64,000 bases of DNA from Anastatus disparis (GCA_017163975.1 JAFFSR010000227.1:8732501-8796500); one strand, 5' to 3'. Shown: positions 13,564 to 26,281, counted from the stretch's first letter. Translations and numbers: made by a program. The notes: generated by a model not told the origin, from the sequence alone.

Positions 13564-15926
13564 ATTCTTGAATCTCTAATTTCTTTATGGTTTTCTTTTT
13601 ACAATTTAGATTTAAGGTGGCTTTCCTGACAACTAATAGCGTAAATTAAAAAGGAAAACTACTTTATTTAAATATTATATTTTGATTATCGAGCATAACC
13701 TAATTTAATCAGGCTTAAAAATTTTTAGAAATTTAATTAAATTTTATTATTTTTTTCACGGTGCACAGTTAAATTATTCATAAAACCATACAATTAATAA
13801 AGTCAAGGCTGTTACATAAAACATAGCACTTTTTAATATTCATTAAAGTTCCATTTAATTGAAGCAAATTAGTTCACGTACTAAACCCTTAATCAATCCC
13901 GTAGGAATGTAAGTCCTTGGCAGACAAATTTAATCTTCCTTCCCCCAGACCTCCTTTTAAACTCTATAAACCGTATTATTTGCTTCTTTTCTTCCTTTGG
14001 CGCATTTGCGGCCTCGGAATAACGTGCATTCGGTATATATACAATACAAGTGAGCTTGCTGCAAAACTTTTTTACCCCCCTTTGTGTATATATGTATATA
14101 TATACATATAAACGTTTGAAACACACAACCGACATTTGTTTCTGCTTGATGTTCACTTTACCTTCTCCTACCCCTAACTCTTCTCTTTCTTTCTTTCTGT
14201 TTTTTTTTTTGTTCTTCCTTTTTTTTACACTCGTTTTAACTTAATCGAGCTGTCTCTGTTTTCCTCTTTGAAACTCTCCTTTTTTTTTGGGCGCAATGCC
14301 GAGAGAAAGTAGTGCACAGACTGAGATTAAACGGATGGATCGATCGGCCTGAAAGCGACGAGCGATTTGTCTTCGTTCAACCTAACAATCTCAATAAATC
14401 TGATCGTCCATTTAGAAATAGAGTTTGTTTCCTATACCCTTGTACAAACCCCCCCGATGCAAGTTGCAAGTGTTGCTCGCACAACTGTACTTAAAAAGCG
14501 AACAACAAAAAACAGATCCCTTATCGCACTATATATCGATACGTATAGAGTCGCATAATGTATATACACATGGCTTGCAAGCTTTACTAACGAGCAAAGT
14601 TAGTCGTCTTTACTTTACTTTTTTATTCCCCCGTTTTTTTTATTTATTTTTCATTCGCGGTATGGTTTGAAAAATTGGTCGAGTCGTAAATGCTTGAAAA
14701 TATATAGTGTATAAGTGTAAGGGATGGTGTAAGGTAGTACGAATAACGGGGTAGTTCAAGCTTCGAATAATCATTGAATTTTTATTTGTTAGAAGAGTTT
14801 AGTTTTGCAATTTTAAAACTGCTTTCGCGAGCGAAACGAGCGAGAAGAGCTAAGCTTTTTCGTTATGATGGAGAGAATTCGTTTCCTTTATTTTATATAT
14901 ATATTTTTAGCTACGGAACTGCGTGCTAAAGAGTTGAGTGAATTCTTTCATAAAAGTAGAAGTGCTTTTTTAAATGCTGAGAGGTAAACGACTTTTTGAA
15001 TTTCAAACTTCGAAAATTTTATTTCGAGCTTGTATTTTTTTGAAAATTTTTAATATTATTAAATTATAATGTTATATTTTATTCAACATTTTATTGTATT
15101 GGAATATCTTCAAAATATGTTGCTTCAAGTGCGAAAATCCAATGCATTTAAAGAAGAATATTCTAATTGTATGAATAAAAATATATGGTACGTGCAACTT
15201 TTTGAAAATTCAAAAAATGTTTTTTTCTGTCTGGAACTAGTCGAGACTGAGTTTCGTCTTGACTGAGCACCATGAGCTTAAATGAGAGTCAAGAGTCTCA
15301 ACTTAACTCAAGACTCTCAACCTAATCTTGATGTAACTTAAATTTTTTTCTCATGAAACTTTATTAATATAAAAAACACTTGCATGAATTTCACATTTAA
15401 AATTTTTAATCTTTTTGATAATTTCTAAAAGGCATCTTTAAACCTAAAAACTACAATTTTAAATTAATTAGAATTAGTTAATTAAAAATTGTTATTCGGG
15501 AAAACATTAAAATAAATAACTAGATTACAAATATTTGTCTTTGGAATTCAGACTGTTGAAATGATGTGATTTCTATTTTATTACTTAATCTAGAGTATTT
15601 TCTTTATAATTTATTTTCAAATTATCGTTGGAAAAATTTTTAAATTAAAATGTTCTTAAAGTATGAAAAAAAAATTTTTTAAACTTAAGTTAGTTATAAT
15701 TAAGAAGGTAAAACCAAGTAAGCTCGTCTTGTTTAAAAAAAGTTTTCTTGGCCAAATTAATTCAATTTAAGCTTAAGATCATCATGTTTAAATTTTCAAT
15801 TTAAAAATATATGTATTTATTTTGAAGCTAAGATAATTTAAATTTTTCGAAATGAAAATTCACTTAAATACTACAATTAAAAAGATTGTGTACTAAAGGC
15901 ATTTATAGATGGTTATAATGATGATA
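13564..15926. other. Gene-free stretch with an island at 13.9-14.9 kb
   Basis: Contains TATATACATATATA-type alternating runs and CT tracts. Overlapping short open frames in all three plus frames indicate low-complexity DNA rather than a gene. Confidence 0.5.
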
Positions 15927-16131
15927 AGAGCGTCAGTGACTCACTCGGTAGAGTGATGGGATTCGTAATCTCGAGGTCCCAAGTTCGAATCCCGCTCTCG
16001 GCAGCCGAGTGATCCAAGCACCACTGTACATTGCATGTGCTTTGTTCACAAACATACTGACGACCTCCGTCGCTAATTAGCATCGCAATGATAGCATAAA
16101 TACAGCGAAGTTAAACAAAATAAAAAAAAAA
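15927..16131 (+). mobile_element. tRNA-derived SINE, copy 5
   Basis: Full length: GTGACTCACTCGGTAGAGTG, AAGTTCGAATCCCGCTCTCG, CACCACTGTACATTGCATGT, GCTAATTAGCATCGCAATGA and a tail of A with TAAAAAAAAA. Confidence 0.92.
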
Positions 16132-18462
16132 TCTTACATAATTAGACGTAATTCTTTTTCATTTTTACATTTTATCTCATGTCTTCTTTTTACCTTTTTT
16201 AAGCAATATATTATATTTATTTTTTTTCCTTTTTCCTATTTTTCTGTATTTATTTTTTATTTGATTTCCATGCTCACACATACTTACATCTTCTTTTTCA
16301 AACTCGTTTTCTCTCCTCCCACTTTATACGCGATCGCAAGAAGTCGTCGGTAAAAGTGTCAATAAAAGTTTTAAGAGCACGAAGAAAGACCTTGGTGCCT
16401 TCACACGCGGAGTTTGGATTTCGCGTTGAAATTGGTCGTTAGTTAAAAAAAAAAAAGAAAGAAAGAAAGAAAAAAGAAAAAAGAAAGGAAATGGAAAACG
16501 AAGGTGCAGAAAGTGCAAGAGAGTACTGTGAAAACCTCTTGAGCCCAATTTCCGCAAAATTCTTCCAAGTATCGAAAGCTTTTGTTTTTTCTTATTTTCT
16601 TTTCTTGTTTTCCGCTCATGGTTATTCGTCTCGTTTATTTTTCTTTTCTCTTATTTTTCCGTCTGACTTTTCTCTGCATCTCAAACCGAACGAATGCTAA
16701 TGCTGTATTATCATAATCATAACAAGTAATAGCCTGATTCTTCAGCTTTTTTTCCTCGTTATTTTAAATTTTATGTTTTTCTTTTTTTCTCTTTTATCAA
16801 TAGGAACATTGTTTTTATAATTGTTAATTTGTTTTTCATCATTTTATTTTATAAAATCATTAAATATATAGTACAATATATTTTGTAATATATTTTGTAG
16901 TTCACAATCAAAAAATTAATTAATACATACAATCTACTTATACGAATCATTATTTACTGAAGGATTGTTAAAATAGTTTGCATGAAACGGCCGCTTACGT
17001 ATAAAAAACTTCTTCCAAAAAATTTATAAAATGAATAAATTAGGTTAATATTATTGGTTTATCTGATTTCTAAAGAAAATTGTAAAATTATAAAATTGAT
17101 TTACGTACTACAATTTATTTATACAATATACTGGTATGAACATGAAATAGTTCGTTGTTCTTTGTATGATCTTGATATAATTGTCTAATCAAAACTGATT
17201 TTATAATTTGCGTTAGAAAATAAAAGAGCTATCATACTTTCCTAGTTTTTTTCATTTTCAAGCTTTTTGTTTAATATTAATTTACAAACAAAAAGGATTC
17301 TATCGCCAGCTGAAACTTCAAAATTAAAATTTTAAAAAATCCAAGCACCAAATCAGCTAAATGTAACATTTGACAATATTTGAACTCTTTGCGAAACGTC
17401 TTGTACGTAATATAATCGTATCTTAAACGAGGTTCAAAAAGCTTTAAAGAACAAAATAGTATCGATTTCTCAAAGCCTTGTAAGGATGGGGAAAAAAAAG
17501 GAAAATGACTGTATACATATATATAGCATAAACGTAAGTCGATCAAATAATCCTGTTAGATTGAGACGAAAAGTAAATCGCCGTTCAAAGAGCCCATCTC
17601 GCGTGCGCTGAGGTTCTAAACGGATTTCACGATCGTCGGGAAGCTACTTCGTAAGGAATACGAATCCATCGGAGTTTCTCTTCTCTTAAAGGCAGGGAGG
17701 AGGTGTAGGATCGATCCTTTATACTCCTCTTCTCTTATATACGTGTTAACGTTGCTCTTAACTTAGAAGTCGCGTTCTATTCTTTAATGCTATCGTTTTC
17801 TATTCTTTACCTTTTACTCTGTCTTTCTCTTTTCTGTTCAGGTTTATGTCTCTATCACAGTCACCATAGATATTCTTTTTTTTTTTCCTTTACTTCTCCG
17901 TTTTCTTTTTCTTTTGGAATGTTAAATTAAAGTGTTATAGGGCAAGGGAACACTGATGAGAAACGAAGGAGAGCTTTCTTAGTTTTGTGTCACAAAGAAA
18001 AAGGTGAGAGGATATAAAATCTTGCATTTGCTTTATGCGAAAATCCAAATCGAAATCTGAGTTACAAATTTTGGTACGAGCTAGACGGAAATATTTTAGA
18101 GAATTAGTTTGTGAGATTGATAATCCTTATTAGTTGAATTATGATTAAATTAAAATTTGTTCTAGCAATCTCAATAAAATTAAGAATACATTTAATTAGA
18201 TATTTTTATTCAATACAATGCCAACCATAAAACTTTATTTTTTATAAGGTAGTTAGACTTCTAAGCTAGTTATTACGGCGTGATTTGTAACAAAGTGTTA
18301 TTTTTCAACAACTCGATCGATCCTACAAACTTGTTAAATTCCACAAGCGTATTTCAAGTTTTAACAATCCAATACCGATATCGTCAAAAGTTTTAAAAAT
18401 TTTTTCAGTTTTTTAATTGTGTGCTTTAGAAAAAATATAATATAACTACATTCGATCAGAAT
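16132..18462. other. Gene-free stretch with islands at 16.2-16.7 and 17.5-18.1 kb
   Basis: CT-rich and GA-rich tracts on AT-rich background. No exon or RNA gene recognised. Confidence 0.5.
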
Positions 18463-18593
18463 ATTTTTTTTTTTTATTAAACGTCGTTTTATTTATGATA
18501 TCGTTGCGATGCTAATTAGCGACGGAGGTCGTCAGTGTATTTGTGAACAAAGCATATGTATCATATACAGTGATGCTTTCAGTACATTTTAGT
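18463..18593 (-). mobile_element. tRNA-derived SINE, copy 6, head missing
   Basis: Reverse orientation: a poly(T) run, TTAAACGTCGTTTTATTTAT, GATGCTAATTAGCGACGG and AACAAAGCATATGTATCATA. It stops before the tRNA-like head, so it is 5'-truncated. Confidence 0.85.
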
Positions 18594-20522
18594 TCTCGTA
18601 ATATTTAGTTCGCTTACCTATCATTTCAGATTTATTTTCATACCTTTAAGACTAGGTCGAAAATTTATGTATTTTAAAATGTTAATTGTTAGAAAAGATA
18701 AATTCTAAATTTTCAATGTTCTTTGTTTGAATACTGTGAACCTCTGGAAAATAAATATAAATTTTTAGTGGGTCATGTATATTCCGATTTTAAAATTTTT
18801 ATTTTGTTTTTATTTAATATTTATCAATATTTAAAGATTGCACATTCTACTATTTTTATATGTATCCTTTACAAAATTTATTCTGTACAATTAATTTTGC
18901 AGAATTAATTTTTCACAGTTGAATTTTATATTATCCTTTTGTTCAGTATTTATAATAATTTTATAGAGAATTGATGACAATGATTTTAATCATGTATTCT
19001 TTACTCGTTTCACAATTGTTTTAAAGTTTACAAAATAAAGATAATGTAAAATTTTTCAAAATAATTATACAAAACAAGAAATATAATTAAAGGTAAATAA
19101 TAAATTGAAATTCAACAATAAATAAGCAAAAAGTAAATAATTGAATGATTAAATAATGAATCATAATAAAACCCTTTTAAAATACTCGAAAAGTCTACTG
19201 AAAAATTTACCAGTGTCATTTGCAATAAAAAGTAAAGGTTCCTTTTTCCCAATTGTCGAAGGCACTACGGCTATATAAACAAGTACTCGCTCCATCAACA
19301 TAAATAATACAAGAGAAGAGGCACGTTGGTCTCGCACTTTCGCTTTGCTCGCTGGCGCATATAAAATTCTTGAAAAAGGCTCCTAGACACAACGGACGAC
19401 ATCACGCGCGAGTTTTGCTAAGTTCCTCTCTCTTTTTTTCCCCTTTTTTTTCTACCTTCTTTAATGCGTCAAAGAGTACTTCCCACAGCTAGGTACTCGA
19501 CCCACATTTCTTTTTGTCGTGTTCGCATACCCACAAGTACAGTAAAAGAAAAAAAGAAGAAGAAAAAAAGGAGAAATGGAGTGCAATGCGACTCACGTAG
19601 CGCGCGTATTTCGGTGCGTATTAAAATTGCACGAGTTAAGCTCCGGCAAACAAACGAGCCTTGTGTTATATGCCGATGTAGTCGCGGGACCAAAAAGCAA
19701 CAAAAAATAAAAGAAGGAAATGAGAGATTCATCATTGCGCGTGTCCTACATCCTATACATATAAAAGGGTAACACATGGAACTTTTGCAAAAATTGCCGA
19801 CTGTATAGCAAATGGGAAAAAAGGCTCGCATTGTTATGAATTCCAAAGAGAAAAGGTGTAATGAAGCATGAGAGCATGGAAATTACTAAAGAAAATAAAA
19901 GGAACATTTTTGCAACAACCCAAATTAGATTAAAAATGTTATTTTATTGATGTTTATTGGCGTGCAGTACAGATTTACATGAAATAATTAGTATGCATAA
20001 AATAAAAATGTTATTAATAAATCTCTTTTCAAAATTAATACTTCACAATATAGACTTCAATAAGTTATTTTTAGATAACTAGAATTAGAAAAATATATTA
20101 TTTTCAAATATACTGTAATTTATACTCGATTTTTCTCTTCTTGAAAATGATCAAAGCCAGTGTATGTTGTAGTACGTATATTGGCATCAGTGATTTCCAT
20201 CGCTTGGGTAGCAAGATACATTATTCGTTTTTATGCTCCATTCCATTTTGAAATTTTCAATAAGATATTTCGTTTCACGGTAAGATCGTTGCTGCACCTT
20301 GCCATCCTTTGTCATCCTTGATGAAATGATGATGATGGTTTTAAATTTTACCTTGGCATCGTCGCCTACTGAGTTTGTACTAAAACTATATGTTGTATGT
20401 GGCCTGCGTAAAAGTTGGTACTAATCACACAGCATCTTTCAAGGCATTTTTGTGCTTGGTAATAGAATGATTTTCTAAGTCAAGTTTTCTTCGTATATTC
20501 GTAGAACCGTAAGTGAAACACT
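18594..20522. other. Gene-free stretch with an island at 19.3-19.9 kb
   Basis: The island contains opposing open frames of about 100-125 codons on the two strands. Both consist of low-complexity Ser/Phe-rich or Arg/Lys-rich sequence, so I do not call a gene. Confidence 0.5.
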
Positions 20523-20765
20523 CTCCTTGTTTGTACTAGGGGTGTGCAAAAGCTTGAATAATCGAGTTCGAGTCGAGTCGAGTTTTTTCTTCGAGTTCGA
20601 GTCGAGTACTCGAGATCCTTAAGTACTCGAAAAAATGCGAACTACTCGAGTGATACGAGTTACTCGATAGATTCGAGTAACTCAGATGGCTCGAGTTACT
20701 CGATAGATTCGAGTAACTCGGATGGCTCGAGTTACTCTATCTATTCGAGTAACTCGAAAAGATCG
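20523..20765. repeat. CTCGAG-rich palindromic array
   Basis: Begins TAGGGGTGTGCAAAAGCTTG, followed by GAGTTCGAGTCGAGT blocks, then about three 36-bp units containing CTCGAGTTACTCGATAGATT and its mirrored half. Each unit is itself a hairpin. The GGGGTGTGCAAAA start resembles hAT-type termini, but I found no matching other end. Confidence 0.7.
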
Positions 20766-20889
20766 AGTGTAGTAAAAACAAAAAATACAAAAATATGGAC
20801 ATGGTGTAATATTCAGTATATTAGTATCTTTTAAAAAAGTAATATGTGGTAAATACTAATCACATTAAAATTTATAATTAAGAAAATAA

Positions 20890-21320
20890 CTAAGAAAACA
20901 ATGGCTTTGCCACAGGTGTTTATCAGATTTAACAAATAAAAATATAAATAATTTATGTAAAATTGATCCTCTATTTAATAGAAAAAGTTATGAAGTCAAA
21001 ATAAATCCAAGCAAATAGAATAAAATTATTTTAAATGGTTTTCTTAGAAATTAATCGTATTGAAAAGTAAAAAATAATCTGTTGTTACAAAAATAACCTA
21101 ACTTCCATAAATATCTTTATTGCCACAGGTGCGTACGTTCCATACTTTTCTCTTAGTCTTCCACAAATAAAATTTTATCGATATTATTATATATAAACAA
21201 ATGATGTAAAATTAATTCTAGGTATTTAATAGAAAAAGTCACCAAGTCAAACATAAATTAAAGAAAATAAAAAAATTATTTCATTTTTTTCTCGATTAAT
21301 TCTAAAAATGATTAATTGTA
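20890..21320. repeat. Two degenerate copies of an interspersed repeat
   Basis: Two stretches of about 230 bp share TTGCCACAGGTG, then ACAAATAAA, then TTTAATAGAAAAAGT.A..AAGTCA, then AATAAAA.TATTT, in the same order and orientation. A third partial copy flanks element C at 31230-31297 and 32345-32400. Confidence 0.65.
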
Positions 21321-22045
21321 AATATTACAACGTTGATAATAATCTATTTTTGACAAGCAAAACCCATGCACTCATACGATCACTTCATATACACTGTAAA
21401 AATTTCTATACACTTTTAAAATTAACACAAAAGTAATTTGTATATTTTAACACAAAAAAATGTGTTTCATCCGTCATACTTATGTTTGTTAAAATTACAA
21501 AATTTTTTTATAGTGCACCATTCAGTAGTGGAACTTTTAACAAATATCTTTGACATTATAAGTGTGCACATGCCGTGCTTTTCTTTTAATTTTTCACAAA
21601 TAAATTTACATTTTCAAATAATTATTTTTTTTGCACGATTTTGTTTTAAAAAAAAAGCATCATAAACTTTTAAAAATTTTTTTTTATTTTTCTTTATTTA
21701 GCTATAATCTAAGCAATTCATTACAAATATTTTCTCAAATGAATTATTAAAAAAAAAACTGTTAGCTACATTTCATCAAACAATATTTTTATTATAAAGG
21801 TGAAATTTTTAAAATAATGTAATTAAAAAACGGTGATTAAAATCCTATTTAAAATATATAAATAAAAAGATTAAAAAGTTTAAATTCATAGCTTTTTATT
21901 CGAAAATAAATTGAAAGTAGCAATGTCCATAGTAATTTCTTAAAATAATGCTAAGCCTGATAAAAAAAAAGCATATCATAAAATATAAAGTATTTTTATT
22001 ATAAATCTTTTTATAATATACATCTTTTTATAATGATTGCATCAT

Positions 22046-22875
22046 TTAATTTAACAATTTTTCGAAGTAATTTTTCATAGCGGGCTCCGATGTAAGACAT
22101 TTCATATATTCAATTTGTTCTTCTAAGTTGTTAATGTGGTCTGTAATAAAAACAAACAGAAAATTAATTTTATGTACTGCACAATTAAATTAACTGATGC
22201 GGATAAATTACTTTACCATAAGAAGCATTGCATTTCTCAATCTGAGGGTAAATTTTTTCAGCCTCAGCGTCGTCTTCCTCTTTGATGAGTTCGATATTTA
22301 CGGTTCCATCATCATTCAACTGATTTAAATAAATAAGTAAAATTTTATTACACATAACATTTTATGAAAAATATAAGAAATTCATAATTTTGAATTGAAA
22401 GTTATTACTTACTTCTTCCAAGCGTTTCATTCCGCATATTAAAAGTGCGCTAAGCGAAAGCTCAAGAGGAATTTTATCAACTGTATCTAGAAAATAACAG
22501 TATAAAATGCATCTATTCATCGAAAAAAATAATAGTTAAATGTTTAACTTTTAGTAGTAGTAAAAAATTAATATTTTGAGAGTTTTATCAAATTTAATCT
22601 AATTATTAAATATGAGAATTGAAAATATTTTTAAATTCATTATACCTTCATTTATATTATATGCTTTTAGACAATTATAAACATATATGCTAGCATCTAG
22701 GTCCTCTGCCAAGTTTATTTTCTTTTTGAGTCTATCGTTGTCAATCTTATAAAGTAATATCAGAAATTAAAGAAATATGAATTATAAATATTATATTGTA
22801 TAAAAATTAATCTCATACTGTTCTAGCAAAAGTTCCAACTGCACCAACAAGAAGTAAAAGTACTACAGTTTTCAT
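22046..22875 (-). CDS. C-minus odorant-binding protein, OBP 1 of the cluster
   Basis: Five exons read on the minus strand: 22875-22819, 22745-22646, 22486-22413, 22319-22217 and 22140-22046, giving 142 aa. All introns are GT-AG. Exon 1 is a signal peptide (MKTVVLLLLVGAVGTFA). The four cysteines lie in YNCLKAY (residue 44), LICGMKR (70), IEKCNAS (107) and YMKCL (126). At the positions expected for C2 and C5 of classical OBPs there are Ala and Leu, which makes it a C-minus OBP. C3 to C4 is 36 residues, two fewer than in most neighbours. Exon 2 is long, adding about ten residues before C1. The family (PBP/GOBP fold) consists of secreted helical carriers of small hydrophobic ligands; the ligand here is unknown. 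An AATAAA lies at 22000-21995. This is the last gene of the minus-strand run. Confidence 0.88.
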
Positions 22876-22930
22876 GATCAACTTTATTATTTTTGTTGAT
22901 TGTAAAATGTCCAACTGTTCAATCACTGTG

Positions 22931-22975
22931 ACTGATTTTTTTCTGTGCACGTTAGTTTTATACTAAAACTTATCA
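22931..22975 (-). promoter_or_regulatory. Core promoter of OBP 1
   Basis: Minus strand: TGATAAG (22975-22969), TATAAAA (22962-22956) and the initiator TCAGT (22935-22931). The initiator A (22933) is 29 bp from the first T of the TATA box and 58 nt from the ATG. The same spacings recur in the other copies. Confidence 0.75.
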
Positions 22976-23480
22976 TGTTTTGCCAATATTAAAATTATTG
23001 ATAATAAGTTTTTAATATTCATATAATACTAAACTGCTCAAATATTGAGACTAAATCATACCTGAGTGATTTTTATAGTGAATCTTATCAATTTACTTAT
23101 TACAATAATTTTGAGCGAGAGCTGGTATTTGTTTCTCGTTATAAACAATAGTGTTTATATAAATTGTGAAAAACATTATTTGACAAAGATAGATAGTTTT
23201 ATACGTTCTATTTTTTTTATTAATAAATAAACAATTATGTTATACTTTAGCTTCGTTAAATTTAAAATATTTTTATTAATCAGAAAGTATTATATAGTTA
23301 AATTATTTTAATTTATAATCTTTTCTCAGAAATAAGTATGCCTAAAGTGTTTTTCGAAAAAAGCCGAACATGTCATAAAATACACATGAAATATAAACAA
23401 CAGATACACATTTATTCTAAAATATTATTTATAAATCACTTTATAATAAGCGCATTATTTTAATAATCATTTTAAATTTA

Positions 23481-24236
23481 TTACTGCTGCTCTGGCGATT
23501 CCAAAACATTTGACAAAGCTTTATCAAATCTAAGACATTTCACATATTCAATATTTTCTTGAATATTATTTCTGTTTACTGTAATAAAAAAAAATAAATT
23601 GCATTAACAAGATTATCAAATTAACTACAGACGTTAAAATTTTTTACCATAAGCAGAGTCGCATTTTTCAAGAAGAGAATGAATTTTTTCTACAGGAATT
23701 ACTCCTTTGGCTTTGACGAACTCTTCATTTAGAGTTACATCATCATTTAACTGATTTAAACAAATAAATTGAATTTTATTATATATAACATCTTATAAAA
23801 AATTTAAGATATTTATTAATTTGAACTAAATATGATTACTTACCACTCCCAAACGTTTCATTGTGCATAATCCAGCTGCCCACAAATAAGTTTCTAGAGA
23901 AATATTCTTATAATCACCTAAAAAATAAAAATAATCGTAAAACATCTAATTATTAATAGCAATAAGAAATAAACATTTCATAAATTGTACCATATCAACT
24001 CCTTTTAAAATTATTATACCTTCATTTATATTGTATGCTTTCATACAATTTCCGAAAAGTCCGTCACGCTCGAAGTTTTCTTTCTCTTTGGAATTATCTG
24101 TGTCAATCCAATCGAAAAATATCGCAAATTAGAAAATATAAAGTACAAATATTTTATTGCATAAAATTTAACCACATACCACTCCAGCAAAAGCTCCAAC
24201 AGCAAAAATAAAAAGCAAAATTGCTATGATTTTCAT
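23481..24236 (-). CDS. C-minus odorant-binding protein with a broken intron-1 acceptor, OBP 2
   Basis: By homology the exons are 24236-24180, 24107-24020, 23917-23844, 23750-23648 and 23578-23481 (139 aa). Exon 1 encodes a signal peptide (MKIIAILLFIFAVGAFA). The cysteines lie in GNCMKAY, GLCTMKR, LEKCDSA and YVKCL. Exons 3-5 are open with normal splice sites. The fault is in intron 1: where paralogues have AG just before the ATT-GAC codons, this gene has GG, and the only AG in the interval is 24099-24098, ten bases inside the homologous exon. Used with the usual donor (24179) it shifts the frame to an early stop. Donors at 24175 or 24172 used with that AG would restore the frame. Its promoter is also degenerate. 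It may be a recent pseudogene or a gene with altered splicing. An AATAAA lies at 23416-23411. Confidence 0.6.
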
Positions 24237-24291
24237 AATAAATTTTGTTTTTTTTACTGAATGTGGAATGCGCAACTGTTCTGTTACTATG

Positions 24292-24336
24292 ACTCATTCC
24301 TATCTGTTTATGTTAGTTTTATTCTAAAACTTATCA
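24292..24336 (-). promoter_or_regulatory. Degenerate core promoter of OBP 2
   Basis: CTGATAAG is kept (GATAAG side at 24336-24330). The TATA position reads AATAAAA (24323-24317) and the initiator position reads TGAGT (24296-24292). The 29-bp and 58-nt spacings are kept while both key elements carry substitutions, which fits relaxed constraint. Confidence 0.55.
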
Positions 24337-25480
24337 GCTTTGGTCAATAATAAAGTTATAAAAAATGTGATTTTAATAGACTTTAACATTACATTATTTA
24401 AATATTACGACTAAATCATCTCTATTCGAGTTAATTTTATAGTAAATCTGATCAGTTTATATGAATATTGATACCGAATTATTTAATACATTTTGAAAAA
24501 TAATCTGCTTTTCATAAACTTATTTTATTCTTTTCTCAACAATAATAGCCATTTTATTAACTCAAAAAATGGACAAAAAGTAAGATATTATTTACGTTTA
24601 AAATTAGCTAAGATCATCGGGTGAGAAGAAAAAGGTCACAACTCAGACAAGTGCTGGAAAAAGTACCAACTCGATTTTGCTCATTATTAACAACTACACT
24701 CAACTTTGTGCATTAAAAGGTTCCATCTCGTTATATATATTCGGCTTCGCCCATTTAAATTTGATTGATATGGATTAATAAAAAAAATTATTAACAATAT
24801 TTCATCTGCTAATATGGGAAAATCACCATTTTTTAATTTTAAAGGTGAAATTTTTAAATTAAAAAGTAGTAAGAAAATGTTTATTAAAATCGAATTCCAC
24901 GACTCCCAAAAATCCGTGTAAGAATATTACTAATTTTTTTCTAACTTAGATCACATCAAAAATTTTTCCTTAAAATAGAAAGTGATATAAAATGATTATA
25001 TTCCAAGTCCCGAAAAACTTCCATTAATATTTTCATTTATTTTTATTTTTTTTTATTCTCCTCTTTTAAATTAAGGGATGATATATGGAATATATATATC
25101 CTATAAAATTTTATTATGATAAGTCATCTATAAATGTGTTAAAAACAAATTGTAAAATTTCATGACACGAAGACATGACGCACGATAAGTTAAATAAAAG
25201 AAAATAGAAATTGATAATATTTTATATGCTCATTTTCTAGTCAAAAGTTTATAACGAGTCAGTTGATAGTAGGTTAAGTGTGAAATAACTTTTCTTGCAA
25301 TACATAATAAAATAATTTATTAGTGTTTTACTCAACAATAAATTTAATACAATAAATTTTTCAAACAGTTCATTTTCCGAAGATGAAGCTAAAAATAATA
25401 CTAGATATTCATAAAATATAAGGAAAAAGATAAACTATAATTATAAATTACTTTTTCTTATTACTTTATAATAATTACAT
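24337..25480. other. Intergenic, OBP 2 to OBP 3
   Basis: AT-rich spacer with no exon, SINE or clear inverted repeat. It separates the 5' end of OBP 2 from the 3' end of OBP 3. Confidence 0.6.
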
Positions 25481-25499
25481 CAATTTACTGATCAATCAT

Positions 25500-26281
25500 T
25501 TAGATATTTATCGTATGAACAAAATCCGAAAGTTTGTTATTTTCGAGACATTTCATATATTCAACTTCTTCTTGAAAATTATTTCTTTTCACTGTAATAA
25601 AAAACATAGAATCACTTTATTTATTAAAACATTTAATTAAACAAAATGGATAAATTGTTTTACCATAAGAAGAATTGCATTTTGTAATAATGGAACGAAT
25701 TTTTTCAGCAGAAACATCTTCTTTTTTGTTGGAAATGAAGAATTCTTCATTGAGAGTTCCATCGTCATTTAACTGATTTAAATGAATGGATAAAATTTTA
25801 CTTTATATAATATTCTATAACAAATTTATCATATGATACGTTCGAATTAAATATTATTACATACTCCTCCTACGTGTTTCGTTGCGCATATCAGAAATAA
25901 CCAATCCAGATCCTCCACATAAATATTTCCATGATCACCTAAATAATAATAGTATAACTCATCTATTAATTATAAATTTACCACTTCTTTTTTCTTTGAC
26001 TTAAAATTTTATGAATAAAAAAAACTGACATGGATTCCAAATAAAATTTTATTATCAATTATAAATATTGGAAAAATTCTATTTTAATTTATCATACCTT
26101 CATTTATATCAAAAGCTTTCAGGCAATTTTCAAAAGGTTCATCAGTCTTAAAAATAATAGAATAATATTATAAGTTAGGAAGTATGAAGTAGAATATTTT
26201 ATTGTATAAAAATTAATTCCATACCGGTGTAGCAAAAGCTTCAGCAGAACAAAGAAAAAGTAAAATTGTTACAGTTTTCAT
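25500..26281 (-). CDS. C-minus odorant-binding protein with short N-terminus, OBP 3
   Basis: Exons on the minus strand: 26281-26225, 26146-26098, 25938-25865, 25772-25664 and 25591-25500 (126 aa). All introns are GT-AG with the cluster's phases. The signal peptide begins MKTVTILLFLCSAEAFA; its Cys lies inside the signal. The mature cysteines lie in ENCLKAF (27), LICATKH (53), ITKCNSS (92) and YMKCL (111), spaced x25, x38, x18. Exon 2 is only 49 nt against 70-100 in the paralogues, so only seven residues separate the exon-1 end from C1. This shortens the N-terminal arm of the fold; the rest of the domain is intact. The stop is followed by AT-rich DNA in which I saw no perfect AATAAA. Confidence 0.87.

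Noticed and set aside
19464..19846. Opposing open frames in the 19.3-19.9 kb island
   Set aside because: Overlapping frames on both strands with low-complexity Arg/Lys or Phe/Ser sequence; neither has supporting signals.
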